From the NCBI GenBank assembly GCA_947488305.1, contig CANKZM010000003.1, positions 310,001 through 374,000 of the forward strand: DNA of 64,000 nt. Direction: 5' to 3'. This document shows positions 48,991 through 57,386 of the stretch, one piece after another. The stretch's first letter is position 1, and every line of letters begins with the position of its first letter. This DNA is from an uncultured Roseobacter sp. (GTDB lineage: Bacteria; Pseudomonadota; Alphaproteobacteria; Rhodobacterales; Rhodobacteraceae). The position numbers and the translations under genes were made by a program. The notes beneath the pieces were generated by a model. The model searched no databases, had not been told where the DNA came from, and saw nothing but the letters and a program-made list of their open reading frames with translations.

Positions 48991-50196
48991 ATGCATAATC
49001 ACGCTTCACGCCGGCGGGCGCAGAAACTGTTCATTTCAGCAGCCAGTCTCAGTCTGTTGACCGCTTGCGCGCAAGGGTTGGACTATGACTTGCGCGGGTT
49101 GAGCGGCACCGGCTTTTCAACCACACAGGCCGCGGTACAGGCAACCGCGCCAAGACCGCAACCAGACAATCGCGGCGTCATCTCTTACCCGAACTACCAG
49201 GTTGCTGTCGCCGACCGGGGCGACACCATTCAAACCATGGCAACACGGCTGGGACTCGATGCGCCAACCCTAGCGCGGTTTAACGGTATTGAAGAGACCG
49301 CACAGCTCCGTCAGGGCGAAGTTATTGCGCTGCCCACGCGCGTCGCCGAACCCTCCCCTGCGACGGGTGCTGCACAGACGGGTCCGATCGTACCTGGCAG
49401 CGTGGACATAGGGGCCCTAGCCGGTGATGCGATCAATCGCTCAGAAAACGCCTCTGGCGAGGATGTGCGCGTTGCCGCCCTTCCCCCCTCTGCACCAGCC
49501 GCAAACGCCCCCAGCGGCGAAGAGCCTGTTCGTCATAAAGTGGTGCGTGGCGAAACTGCCTACACGATCTCGCGTCTCTACGATGTGCCCGTGAAATCCC
49601 TTGCCGAATGGAATGGCCTCGGATCGGATTTTGCAATCCGTGAAGGGCAATATCTGCTGATACCTGTCGCGCAACGCGCGGCTCCTGCGCAGCCCAGCGA
49701 AAACGTGCCGAAGCCCGGCGTCGGGTCTCCGACCCCAACGCCCCCAAGCGCCGCGCAACCGCTACCGGAAAGCTCACCGGCACCTGAAGCCTCTGCTCCT
49801 CCGCCGCCACCGGTCGATGTGGGTGAACGCAGCGCCTCATCAGACAACGCCCGTATGTTGTTCCCGGTTACGGGATCGATCATTCGCGAGTATTCCAAGG
49901 GCCGCAATGACGGGATCAACATCAAGTCAGACTCCGGCAGCCCTGTGAAAGCAGCAGACGACGGAACCGTCGCCGCAATCACAAAGAGCGCTGACGGCGT
50001 ACCGATCATCGTCATCCGCCACGAACCGGAACTGCTGACTGTCTACGCCAACGTTGCAGACGTAACTGTAGAAAAAGGCACCCGCGTGAAACGCGGTCAG
50101 GGTATCGCAAGCCTACGGGATGGCAATGACGCCTATGTTCACTTTGAAGTCCGCAAAGGCTTTGAGAGTGTCGATCCGATGCCCTACCTCAGGTAG
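48991..50196 (+). CDS. NlpD-like LysM/M23 lipoprotein with degenerate catalytic site
   Basis: The 401-residue protein has a lipobox LTAC near residue 26 and so is a lipoprotein. Two LysM domains (YQVAVADRGDTIQTMATRLG and HKVVRGETAYTISRLYDVP) are separated and followed by Pro/Ala-rich linkers. The last 110 residues form a LytM/M23 domain. Its first metal motif reads NDGINI instead of HxGxD, and near the end only VHFEV remains of HxH. It is probably inactive and acts as an amidase activator during cell division, as NlpD and EnvC do. It follows surE-pcm, the usual nlpD place. Confidence 0.87.
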   Translation: MHNHASRRRAQKLFISAASLSLLTACAQGLDYDLRGLSGTGFSTTQAAVQATAPRPQPDNRGVISYPNYQVAVADRGDTIQTMATRLGLDAPTLARFNGIEETAQLRQGEVIALPTRVAEPSPATGAAQTGPIVPGSVDIGALAGDAINRSENASGEDVRVAALPPSAPAANAPSGEEPVRHKVVRGETAYTISRLYDVPVKSLAEWNGLGSDFAIREGQYLLIPVAQRAAPAQPSENVPKPGVGSPTPTPPSAAQPLPESSPAPEASAPPPPPVDVGERSASSDNARMLFPVTGSIIREYSKGRNDGINIKSDSGSPVKAADDGTVAAITKSADGVPIIVIRHEPELLTVYANVADVTVEKGTRVKRGQGIASLRDGNDAYVHFEVRKGFESVDPMPYLR

Positions 50197-50312
50197 GCCA
50201 CCTTCTGGCGATCGCGGGGCATGTGCACCATGCCCTGCTCACTTCGGCCCCAATATGGCCATGTTTGCTGGTGATTCGGCCATTTTCGCGCCCTGTTTCC
50301 AGACTATGAACA

Positions 50313-50345
50313 GTGTAATGTTTTTCGACAAACTGGACATTACAC
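50313..50345. promoter_or_regulatory. Perfect 9-base inverted repeat at the Hint gene start
   Basis: GTGTAATGT (50313-50321) and ACATTACAC (50337-50345) are separated by 15 bases. The second arm touches the ATG at 50346. It could be an operator or a hairpin hiding the start. Confidence 0.6.
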
Positions 50346-51377
50346 ATGCCAGCGTTTTTTGAATATGATCAGGTTCTATTAGGGTCCCAAACCACTTCAG
50401 GGGTTGGTGGTAGCCCCATAAACTACCGGTTTACGCCCAGTGGCACATGGAGTTATTCGGGCAGCAGTACCTCGTTTGTCCTCGAAGAAGCATTTGCCTC
50501 CAACTCAACCTTCAACGGCGACCCGAATAACGAACAGATTGCCAATAATCTGCAAATCGGAGGAAGCCGCGCGCAAACCGTCAACATCGGTGGTACCGAC
50601 CGACAGGTCATCTGGGACTACACATTTGAGGTCAGTTCAGCCACTGAAACCTGGCGTGTCGCGGTTATCGACGTGGATCTCGACAACGACGACCTGATCG
50701 AAGCAGGTCCGGAAAACGGTTATTTTCTGATTTTTCCGGATGGGCTGCCACCAGCGGACACAAACCTGACAATCGGTCCCATTATCGAAAACGACCGCGG
50801 AACGTCACATTCGGGCCTTGGTGCTACGGTGGTCTGTTTTGCAGCTGGGACGCTGATTGAAACAGTAAGCGGTTCGCGCGATGTGCAAGATTTGACGGCT
50901 GGCGATTTGGTTTTGACCCGTGATGATGGCCTTCAATCCTTGCGCTGGCTGGGTAAGACAACCGTTTCTGCGCAAGGTGATCTTGCGCCGATCATGATCT
51001 CCAAAGGTGTACTAGGCAATCAAGACGACTTGGTGCTTTCCCCCCAACATGCGGTCCTTTTGACCGACTGGCGTGCCGAATTTTACTTCGGTGAGGACGA
51101 AGTCCTCGTGCGGGCCGTGGACTTGCTTGAACTGGATGGCGTCGCACGCAAAGAAGGCGGCAGAGTCACCTATTGCCACATCCTTTTCGACAACCATCAG
51201 TTGGTTTCGGCATCCGGGATTTGGTCTGAGAGCCTGTACCTTGGTGAAATGTCCCGACTGACTATGAACCACGACGCCTTGGCGGAAATCGAAGCGTTGT
51301 TCCCGCGCCTGACGGAATACGGTCCCATGGCCGCACCTTGTTTGCGCGGTTTTGAAGCCCGCTTTATTGCGGCATGA
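50346..51377 (+). CDS. Hint-domain protein
   Basis: The 343-residue protein has an N-terminal beta-rich region (residues 1-165, with an Asp-rich stretch DVDLDNDDLIEAGPENGY). A Hint (hedgehog/intein) domain begins at VVCFAAGTLIETVSG near residue 170, with a Cys at the splice-nucleophile position. Further blocks are DDLVLSPQHAVLL and LFDNHQLVSASGIWSESLY. Such proteins in Rhodobacterales are probably autoprocessing exported proteins, but there is no classical signal peptide; type I export is possible. A perfect inverted repeat touches its start codon. The ribosome site is weak. Confidence 0.83.
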   Translation: MPAFFEYDQVLLGSQTTSGVGGSPINYRFTPSGTWSYSGSSTSFVLEEAFASNSTFNGDPNNEQIANNLQIGGSRAQTVNIGGTDRQVIWDYTFEVSSATETWRVAVIDVDLDNDDLIEAGPENGYFLIFPDGLPPADTNLTIGPIIENDRGTSHSGLGATVVCFAAGTLIETVSGSRDVQDLTAGDLVLTRDDGLQSLRWLGKTTVSAQGDLAPIMISKGVLGNQDDLVLSPQHAVLLTDWRAEFYFGEDEVLVRAVDLLELDGVARKEGGRVTYCHILFDNHQLVSASGIWSESLYLGEMSRLTMNHDALAEIEALFPRLTEYGPMAAPCLRGFEARFIAA

Positions 51378-51518
51378 GAGGTTCTCGGCTCATAAAATCG
51401 CCCAGCGTTTCGGCGTTCATGGTGCTCGGGAACCAGCAAGCCGGTCAGCGCAAGGAATTGAGCTTTACGTTGAAAGGTCGTCGCACAAGATCGACCAGCG
51501 TATCAAATGTTGTGCGTT

Positions 51519-52376
51519 TTATCCGGCCTGTGAATGTGCCAGTGAAACGCCCCGACGGCCTGCCAAGTCGGTAAAGTATTGCCAGGCCACCCGACCGGAG
51601 CGGGACCCTCGCGTCGCTTGCCATTCGATCGCCTCTGCCCTGAGAGTCACATCATCGATTTCTACGCCATAGGCGTCGCAATAGCCGCGGATCATCGCAA
51701 GATACTGGTCCTGGTCGCAGGGATGAAAGCCTAGCCAGAGCCCAAACCGATCGGAAAGGGACACCTTTTCTTCAACCGCTTCGGAAGGGTTGATGGCCGA
51801 GCCTCGCTCGTTCTCGATCATGTCGCGTGGCATAAGGTGGCGCCGATTTGACGTGGCATATAAAACAACATTGTCGGGACGCCCTTCGATCCCGCCATCC
51901 AGTACAGCCTTGAGGCTTTTGTAATGCGCGTCGTCGTGGCCGAAAGAGAGGTCATCGCAAAACAGAATAAATCTGTAGGGAGCATCGCGCAGAAGATTGA
52001 GCAATCGACCCACGGAGGGCAGGTCTTCACGCTGCAATTCGACCATCTTCAATTGATCGATCTTTGCATGAACTGCCCCGTGTATCGCTTTGACCAGGCT
52101 AGATTTTCCCATTCCCCGGGCGCCCCAGAGCAAGGCATTGTTCGCGGGCAACCCTTTGGCAAACTGGGTTGTGTTGGCCAAAAGCGTATCGCGTGACCTA
52201 TCGACACCGATCAACAGGTCAATATCGATGCGAGAGACCTGCGCAACCGGCTCCAGCCGATCTGGTTCCGTATGCCACACAAAGGCTGAAGCGTCCGAAA
52301 ACTCTGGTGATCGCATTGGTGGCGGGGCCATGCGCTCCAGCGCCGCCGCAATGCGGTCCATTGGGTCGTCAATCAC
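51519..52376 (-). CDS. DUF815 AAA ATPase
   Basis: The 285-residue protein has Walker A LLWGARGMGKSS near residue 88, Walker B RFILFCDDLSFG near 137 and the DUF815 segment DNVVLYATSNRRHLMPRD. Role unknown; the family is widespread and single-domain. An internal start at 52364 is possible. It lies downstream of tatC with an 11-base gap, so it is probably in the tat transcript. The 141 bases between it and the convergent Hint gene show nothing. Confidence 0.85.
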   Translation of the reverse strand: MIDDPMDRIAAALERMAPPPMRSPEFSDASAFVWHTEPDRLEPVAQVSRIDIDLLIGVDRSRDTLLANTTQFAKGLPANNALLWGARGMGKSSLVKAIHGAVHAKIDQLKMVELQREDLPSVGRLLNLLRDAPYRFILFCDDLSFGHDDAHYKSLKAVLDGGIEGRPDNVVLYATSNRRHLMPRDMIENERGSAINPSEAVEEKVSLSDRFGLWLGFHPCDQDQYLAMIRGYCDAYGVEIDDVTLRAEAIEWQATRGSRSGRVAWQYFTDLAGRRGVSLAHSQAG

Positions 52377-52387
52377 GGGGTTTATCC

Positions 52388-53221
52388 TTAGTCGTCGTAG
52401 TAACCTTCGGCACGCAGCTTTGCTTCTCGTTTGGTTTCGACCCGTTTCACGAGGAAGATCGACACTTCATAAAGTCCGTAAACCACCACAAACAGAATAA
52501 CCTGCGTAATTACATCCGGCGGTGTCACCAGGGCCGCCAGAACGAGGATCGCAACAACCGCATATTTGCGCACGTTTCCAAGCCCTTCAGAACTCACCAG
52601 CCCCGCCTTACCCATTAGGGTCAGAAGCACGGGCAGTTGAAAGCACATGCCAAACGCCACGATGAATTTGATGGTCAGGTTCAGGTATTCCTGAGCGGAA
52701 CCCTGAAACACGACGCTCAGGCCCGGTGTCGTAGCTGGATCGCCCGGCACGGCCTCCCCTTCGGCACCAAACTGCTGGAACCCCAAGAAGAAATCATAGG
52801 CGAGCGGCGTCACGACGTAGAAGGCAAAGGACGCGCCCAGCAGGAACATGACCGGTGAGGCAACGAGAAACGGCAGGAAAGCGCCTTTTTCGTTCTTGTA
52901 GAGACCGGGGGCCACAAATCGCCACATCTGATGTGCAATCACGGGGAAAGACAGCATCAACCCGCCCAGCAGCGAGACTTTGATCGCAACAAAGAACCCT
53001 TCTTGGGGGCTGATAAAGATCAGGTCACAATCCTGACCGCGGTCACTCAGCACCTGACAAAGCGGATCCGTAAGGAAGTTGAATATGGGCGTTGCAACCG
53101 TGAAACAGATAATCATACCAATCAGGAACGCGATCACTGACCGGATCAGCCGGGTGCGCAGCTCGGCCAGATGTTCGATCAGGGGTGCTGCACTTTCGTC
53201 CAGATCGTCAGATGCACTCAT
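52388..53221 (-). CDS. tatC: Twin-arginine translocase subunit TatC
   Basis: TatC recognises twin-arginine signal peptides and forms the core of the Tat export system. The 277-residue protein has six hydrophobic segments and the family motifs [16 protein letters not shown] at the N-terminus and [21 protein letters not shown] near residue 100. It overlaps tatB by four bases. Confidence 0.96.
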   Translation of the reverse strand: MSASDDLDESAAPLIEHLAELRTRLIRSVIAFLIGMIICFTVATPIFNFLTDPLCQVLSDRGQDCDLIFISPQEGFFVAIKVSLLGGLMLSFPVIAHQMWRFVAPGLYKNEKGAFLPFLVASPVMFLLGASFAFYVVTPLAYDFFLGFQQFGAEGEAVPGDPATTPGLSVVFQGSAQEYLNLTIKFIVAFGMCFQLPVLLTLMGKAGLVSSEGLGNVRKYAVVAILVLAALVTPPDVITQVILFVVVYGLYEVSIFLVKRVETKREAKLRAEGYYDD

Positions 53222-53673
53222 GTGTCACTCTTCTCAGACGGCGCGACTTGCGCTTCCAGTTCATCGGCCTTGGCTTGCGCCTCTTGCGCTTCCTTGAGCT
53301 TACGCTCAGCCTGGGCTCGCGCGGTTGCAGCTTGAATTTTCTTTGCGTTTTCAGCCCGCTCTGCCTTGTCCGCCGCCAGCTTGCCAGTTTCGCTTTCGGG
53401 ATCGAACTTGCCCAGATCCTTGGCTGCGTTTTTGACCCCGTCCATCGCCGAGTTGACCGGGTTCACCGCAGCTTGCAGCCCCTTAGTCACATCTTTCATA
53501 CCGGTCTCATTCGCCGCATCATTCATTGCTCTGCTGAACTCGCGCGCCATACCCTTGGCCTTGCCAACAAACTGCCCGAGTGTGCGGAACATCACTGGCA
53601 AGTCCTTGGGACCAATAACAATAAGCGCAACGATGCCGATGACCAGCATCTCCGTCCAGCCAAGATCGAACAT
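53218..53673 (-). CDS. tatB: Twin-arginine translocase subunit TatB
   Basis: TatB partners TatC in the receptor complex. The 151-residue protein has an N-terminal membrane helix ([19 protein letters not shown]), the hinge [19 protein letters not shown] and a long charged helical tail rich in Ala, Lys and Glu. It starts three bases after the tatA stop. Confidence 0.95.
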   Translation of the reverse strand: MFDLGWTEMLVIGIVALIVIGPKDLPVMFRTLGQFVGKAKGMAREFSRAMNDAANETGMKDVTKGLQAAVNPVNSAMDGVKNAAKDLGKFDPESETGKLAADKAERAENAKKIQAATARAQAERKLKEAQEAQAKADELEAQVAPSEKSDT

Positions 53674-53676
53674 GGA

Positions 53677-53889
53677 TCAGACCTTGTCTTTTTCTGTCTC
53701 GGGTGTGACGTCCTTGGCCTCGGTCGACGCGTTGGCGATTTCGTCCTGACCCTCATTGATGCCTTTTTTGAAGGATGTGATGCCCTTACCCACTTCGCCC
53801 ATCAGGCTGGAAATCTTGCCCCGGCCAAAAAGAACCAGAACGACAACGGCGATCAGCAAAAGGCCTGGAAGGCCGATATTATTCAACAT
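53677..53889 (-). CDS. tatA: Twin-arginine translocase subunit TatA
   Basis: TatA oligomers form the Tat passage. The 70-residue protein has one membrane helix ([16 protein letters not shown]), the FGRGK hinge and an amphipathic helix [18 protein letters not shown] chose ATG at 53889, which fits the family N-terminus; a start at 53910 would add seven residues. It opens tatA-tatB-tatC-DUF815. Confidence 0.95.
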   Translation of the reverse strand: MLNNIGLPGLLLIAVVVLVLFGRGKISSLMGEVGKGITSFKKGINEGQDEIANASTEAKDVTPETEKDKV

Positions 53890-54030
53890 GGAGTATCTCC
53901 CATAATACAAAGCCCCGAACGCAGGGCGGTCAGCATGCTCATATCAAAGTGTCTCAGAACCAGCAGGCCAAAAAGCGCATTTTCGTCTGCACAGCAGGGA
54001 GAAAACGAATGAATTTACGTCTCGCCATTC

Positions 54031-54056
54031 TCAACTGACAGGTTTATGTCAGTTGA
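54031..54056. promoter_or_regulatory. Perfect 10-base palindrome, likely WYL-regulator operator
   Basis: TCAACTGACA and TGTCAGTTGA flank GGTTTA. It lies 47 bases before the small alpha/beta-barrel gene and a WYL regulator. TGACA/TGTCA half-sites suit a dimeric HTH regulator. Confidence 0.65.
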
Positions 54057-54102
54057 GTGCCATTATCAGCGTGGTGTCACTGTTCAACCAAAGGAGCAAC
54101 AA

Positions 54103-54417
54103 ATGAACACCCCAACCGTCGCTGAAATCGTTACTTTTCGCCTGAACCCCGGTGTCGCACCGGAAACCTTCACAGTCGCGGCTCATCGCATGACCACCTT
54201 CTTGCGCGATACCGGCGCCATGGTCTCACGCACCCTAAGCTCAGATCCCGACGGACTGTGGACCGACCATATCACCTGGATCAGTCAGGACGCCGCGATG
54301 ACGGCCGCCGAAGCGATGATGGCACAACCGGAAGCCAAACCATTCATGGAGATGATCGCGCCTGACGACGTGCAGATGCGTCACGCGGCGATCTCTCTCT
54401 ATCTGCCGCCGGAGTGA
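54103..54417 (+). CDS. Small dimeric alpha/beta-barrel (ABM-like) protein
   Basis: The 104-residue protein starts with NTPTVAEIVTFRLNPGVAPET and ends MRHAAISLYLPPE. The pattern of a beta strand, helix and repeated strands fits the antibiotic biosynthesis monooxygenase / stress-responsive barrel group. A catalytic role is not shown. The start at 54103 follows AAAGGAG; an earlier start at 54046 is inside the palindrome. It is one base before the WYL regulator and shares its operator. Confidence 0.75.
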   Translation: MNTPTVAEIVTFRLNPGVAPETFTVAAHRMTTFLRDTGAMVSRTLSSDPDGLWTDHITWISQDAAMTAAEAMMAQPEAKPFMEMIAPDDVQMRHAAISLYLPPE

Positions 54418-54418
54418 T

Positions 54419-55090
54419 ATGCGCCGCACCGACCGCCTCTTTGACATTATTCAAATCCTGCGGGACGGGAAGCTGCACCGCGCGCAGGATATGGCAGAGC
54501 GTCTGGAGGTATCGGTGCGCACCATTTACCGCGACATGGACACACTGGTTGCCTCAGGTGTGCCCGTAGAAGGCGAACGCGGTGTCGGTTACATGATAAC
54601 GGAGGCAATCACCCTGCCCCCGTTGACGTTGACCGCTGCCGAATTGGAAGCGCTCAACCTTGGAATGGCGATTGTCGGAGAGGCAGCGGACCCTGACCTC
54701 AAGGCCGCGGCTCTCAGTCTCGCCGAAAAGGTAGATGCTGTTCTGCCGACACAGGTGGTGGCCGAAGCGGACGCCTGGAAATTTGCCGTCTACCCCTTTG
54801 CCGACGCGGCCCGTGGATTTGCCCACATGCCAACGCTACGGGCCGCGATCAAAGCTCGGCAAAAGCTCAAGCTCACCTACAGGTCAAAGGATGACGTCTT
54901 ATCTGAACGGGTGATCCGACCGCTTCATATGGAGTATTGGGGCCGGGTCTGGACCCTGACCGCATGGTGTGAGCTGCGCGGGGCACATCGTGTTTTCCGC
55001 GTCGACCTTATCGAAAAAGCAAACGCATTGCCGGAGCTCTTTGTGGATGAGCCCGGCAAAACCCTTGGGGATTACATGCCGGGTTCATGA
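54419..55090 (+). CDS. YafY-type WYL-domain transcriptional regulator
   Basis: The 223-residue regulator has an N-terminal HTH (RAQDMAERLEVSVRTIYRDMDTL) and a C-terminal WYL domain (KLKLTYRSKDDVLSERVIRPLHMEYWGRVWTL), which senses small ligands or nucleic acids. It is one base after the barrel gene and probably represses this two-gene unit through the palindrome upstream. Confidence 0.92.
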   Translation: MRRTDRLFDIIQILRDGKLHRAQDMAERLEVSVRTIYRDMDTLVASGVPVEGERGVGYMITEAITLPPLTLTAAELEALNLGMAIVGEAADPDLKAAALSLAEKVDAVLPTQVVAEADAWKFAVYPFADAARGFAHMPTLRAAIKARQKLKLTYRSKDDVLSERVIRPLHMEYWGRVWTLTAWCELRGAHRVFRVDLIEKANALPELFVDEPGKTLGDYMPGS

Positions 55091-55111
55091 TGTCGTGCTA
55101 GGATTTCGCTC

Positions 55112-55342
55112 TTAGCACCCGGCCGCGTCATTCGCCACGAGACCACCCGCAACAGCACCACCTGCTGTCAGAATATCTTTACCGGAACCACCGCCCAGCT
55201 GGTTCCCGATTGCAGCGCCACCGAGGGCGCCTGCAATGCTGGCCCCGGCGCATCCGACCTGCCGTTGCTGCTGGGGCGTCGTGGCGCACCCTTGCAATAG
55301 AACTGTCGCGGCAAAAACGGCGGCAATTGCTGACTTCGTCAT
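55112..55342 (-). CDS. Glycine-zipper lipoprotein
   Basis: The 76-residue protein has a signal peptide ending in lipobox LLQGC and a glycine-rich membrane-like stretch (AGASIAGALGGAAIGNQLGG, LTAGGAVAGGLVA) of the 2TM glycine-zipper type. Such small lipoproteins sit in the outer membrane. A start at 55378 would add 12 residues before the signal peptide. It converges with the WYL gene. A 7-base inverted repeat GTTGTTA/TAACAAC lies upstream at 55467-55485. Confidence 0.8.
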   Translation of the reverse strand: MTKSAIAAVFAATVLLQGCATTPQQQRQVGCAGASIAGALGGAAIGNQLGGGSGKDILTAGGAVAGGLVANDAAGC

Positions 55343-55466
55343 AACTCTACCTCTTTCGTTGTCAGAATAGAGACGCATGGTCGCTTGGAGGTGACGCGTC
55401 CCTTCAGGCTAAAAACAACCTGCACCGGGATTTGTTCCTTCGCGCCCTGATAAGCAATAGCCGGGT

Positions 55467-55485
55467 GTTGTTAACCGATAACAAC
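55467..55485. repeat. Inverted repeat upstream of the small lipoprotein
   Basis: GTTGTTA-ACCGA-TAACAAC is a perfect 7-base repeat in the 190-base gap between the lipoprotein gene and the Lin0512 genes. Both flanking genes are on the minus strand. It has no T-run and may be an operator. Confidence 0.4.
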
Positions 55486-55534
55486 CATGTGTTTCAGCAC
55501 AAGACCGCCCATCTCCAGAGTGGTTTTGAGCGAT

Positions 55535-55891
55535 TCAACGCTTTAATCGCCAATTCTTCTGAGGCGGCAGAAAAGCCTCCACACTAGCCTGCGCGATCAC
55601 GATGGGCTCCGCATCTGTTTCAACATTCAGGCCACCTTTGACGACCTCAACCGTGACCTGTCCACGCGGCAGCACGGAGACGAGTGCATCCACATCGACG
55701 GCGTCAGGGTCCTGAACAGCTACGGTGGCGCGGACCTGCATGACGTCATGGTCCAGCCCTATAGCGCCGAACAGCGGCAGCGACGAATGGCGAAACGCAT
55801 CTTCGATCGCGCGTCGCGCTGCCTTTGTGTAATCCTGGCCGTGCAGATCGTTGCCCATGCCCATTTCAATGATCAGACGTTGTTCAGGCAT
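55535..55891 (-). CDS. Lin0512 family protein (second paralogue)
   Basis: The 118-residue protein belongs to the Lin0512 family of unknown function. Segments are IIEMGMGNDLHGQDYTKAA, RRAIEDAFRHSSLP and VQDPDAVDVDALVSVLPRG. It overlaps its paralogue upstream by eight bases; both share GMG, DYT-AA, and NPDAVDVDA-like blocks. The pair suggests a heterodimer. It ends the minus-strand group with an ABC ATPase and a Na+ symporter. Confidence 0.85.
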   Translation of the reverse strand: MPEQRLIIEMGMGNDLHGQDYTKAARRAIEDAFRHSSLPLFGAIGLDHDVMQVRATVAVQDPDAVDVDALVSVLPRGQVTVEVVKGGLNVETDAEPIVIAQASVEAFLPPQKNWRLKR

Positions 55892-56234
55892 CAGCTGGCT
55901 CCATCAAGAATCCAACGGTAAGGGCCACGTTGGCCATGATCGTCGGATTGCCCTCGCCCTCCGGTCGGGCAATATCGAGCCCGCCATGCTGGACGCAAAC
56001 GTCTGTTTCTCCGTAAGGAAAAACGGCCTTGATTGCGTCGACATCTACGGCATCCGGGTTTTGCACGCCAATATCCACACGGATGCGCATATCGGTCTTC
56101 TCAAAACCAAAGAGTTCGGCAAGGTTTATCGAATTGTGCCACAGCGCATCTTTTACGCCCCGCACAGCCGCTTCGGTATAATCCCCGCGACGCAACGAGG
56201 TGCCCATCCCAAACTCAACCAGTAGTCTCTGCAT
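55884..56234 (-). CDS. Lin0512 family protein (first paralogue)
   Basis: The 116-residue protein is also of the Lin0512 family: LVEFGMGTSLRRGDYTEAA, VKDALWHNSINLAELFG, VQNPDAVDVDAIKAVFPYG. It lacks the HGQD of its neighbour (RRGD here), so the two have diverged. It starts two bases after the ABC ATPase stop. I chose ATG at 56234; a start at 56279 would run into that gene. Confidence 0.85.
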   Translation of the reverse strand: MQRLLVEFGMGTSLRRGDYTEAAVRGVKDALWHNSINLAELFGFEKTDMRIRVDIGVQNPDAVDVDAIKAVFPYGETDVCVQHGGLDIARPEGEGNPTIMANVALTVGFLMEPADA

Positions 56235-56236
56235 TC

Positions 56237-57340
56237 CTATCCCCTGTGGTCTGTACCCGATGCCGGAAAGACGAAGCATTTGTCACGACGGATCGTCAGC
56301 CACATCACTGTTCCGGGTTGCGGTAGAAAGACGTTTGGCACCGTGGCTTTCAACACCGAGCCATCATGATCCACGCGAAACTCGACAAGGCTTTCATTAC
56401 CCATGAAGCGTGCCCGTTCCACGACAGCTCGCGCCGGTGTGCCGTCGATAGCTGTCGGTTTAGGCCCTTGCCCGGCGCGGTCAAAGTCAATGCGCAGGTG
56501 TTGCGGGCGAAAGACGATATCCACGTCCGTGCCATCTGGCACGCCCGGGGCCAGAAAGCGGCCAAAAGGCGTATGTGCCAAGGCGCCGCTCACCTGCGCT
56601 CTGAGAACATTGGCGTCAGAGAAAAAGGCGATGGAAGCACGGTCAGCCGGGCGAGTGTATACGTTATAGGGCGCACCCTGCTGTACAATTTTGCCGTTGC
56701 GCATGAGGGCGATTTCATTGGCCATGCGCATCGCTTCCTCGGGCTCATGTGTTACAAGCAAAACCGCTGTGTCCTGCTCTTTGAGAATTGTCAGGGTTTC
56801 ATCGCGAATACCGTCCCGCAAGCGATTGTCTAACCCGGAGAAGGGTTCGTCCATAAGCATGATCTTGGGCTTTGGCGCCAAGGCCCGCGCCAAGGCGACC
56901 CTTTGCTGCTCCCCTCCAGAGAGCTGATGCGGAAAGCCATCGATAAAACGTCTCAGATCGACCCGATCAAGCAAGGCCTCTACCCGTTCGCGTTTCTCGG
57001 CTTTGGTGCCCTGTTTCAACCCGAAAGCGACGTTGTCGGCGACGCTGAGGTGCGGGAACAGGGCGAAGTCCTGAAACATCAATCCGATCTCGCGCCGTTC
57101 TGGTGGTATCCGAAAAACAGTATCGCAGATCAATTTGCCATCGACGTAGATTTCGCCCGTGTCCTGCATCTCCACGCCCGCAATCATGCGCAGCGTCGTG
57201 GACTTGCCGCAGCCAGAAGGGCCCAGCAGGCACGTCACCTGACCCGGCTGGATGCGCAACGACACATCATCCACCACAGCGCGCCCGTCAAAGGCCCGGC
57301 ACAGGTTTTTGATTTCGAGCCGAGGCACAACTGGTGTCAC
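56237..57340 (-). CDS. Fbp/Pot-type ABC transporter ATPase without neighbouring permease
   Basis: The 367-residue ATPase has Walker A GPSGCGKSTT near residue 40, signature LSGGEQQRVALARAL near 140 and Walker B IMLMDEPFSGLD. A C-terminal TOBE domain (IVFRPQHLRIDF) follows. It resembles the iron(III) and spermidine/sulfate importer ATPases. The GTG start at 57340 has GGAGAA upstream. No permease or binding protein is nearby; a Na+ symporter precedes it and Lin0512 genes follow, so its partner is unknown. Confidence 0.88.
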   Translation of the reverse strand: MTPVVPRLEIKNLCRAFDGRAVVDDVSLRIQPGQVTCLLGPSGCGKSTTLRMIAGVEMQDTGEIYVDGKLICDTVFRIPPERREIGLMFQDFALFPHLSVADNVAFGLKQGTKAEKRERVEALLDRVDLRRFIDGFPHQLSGGEQQRVALARALAPKPKIMLMDEPFSGLDNRLRDGIRDETLTILKEQDTAVLLVTHEPEEAMRMANEIALMRNGKIVQQGAPYNVYTRPADRASIAFFSDANVLRAQVSGALAHTPFGRFLAPGVPDGTDVDIVFRPQHLRIDFDRAGQGPKPTAIDGTPARAVVERARFMGNESLVEFRVDHDGSVLKATVPNVFLPQPGTVMWLTIRRDKCFVFPASGTDHRG

Positions 57341-57386
57341 GGGTATTTCTCCGGAAATCTTATGAAATCTCTCGGATTAGCAGCTA

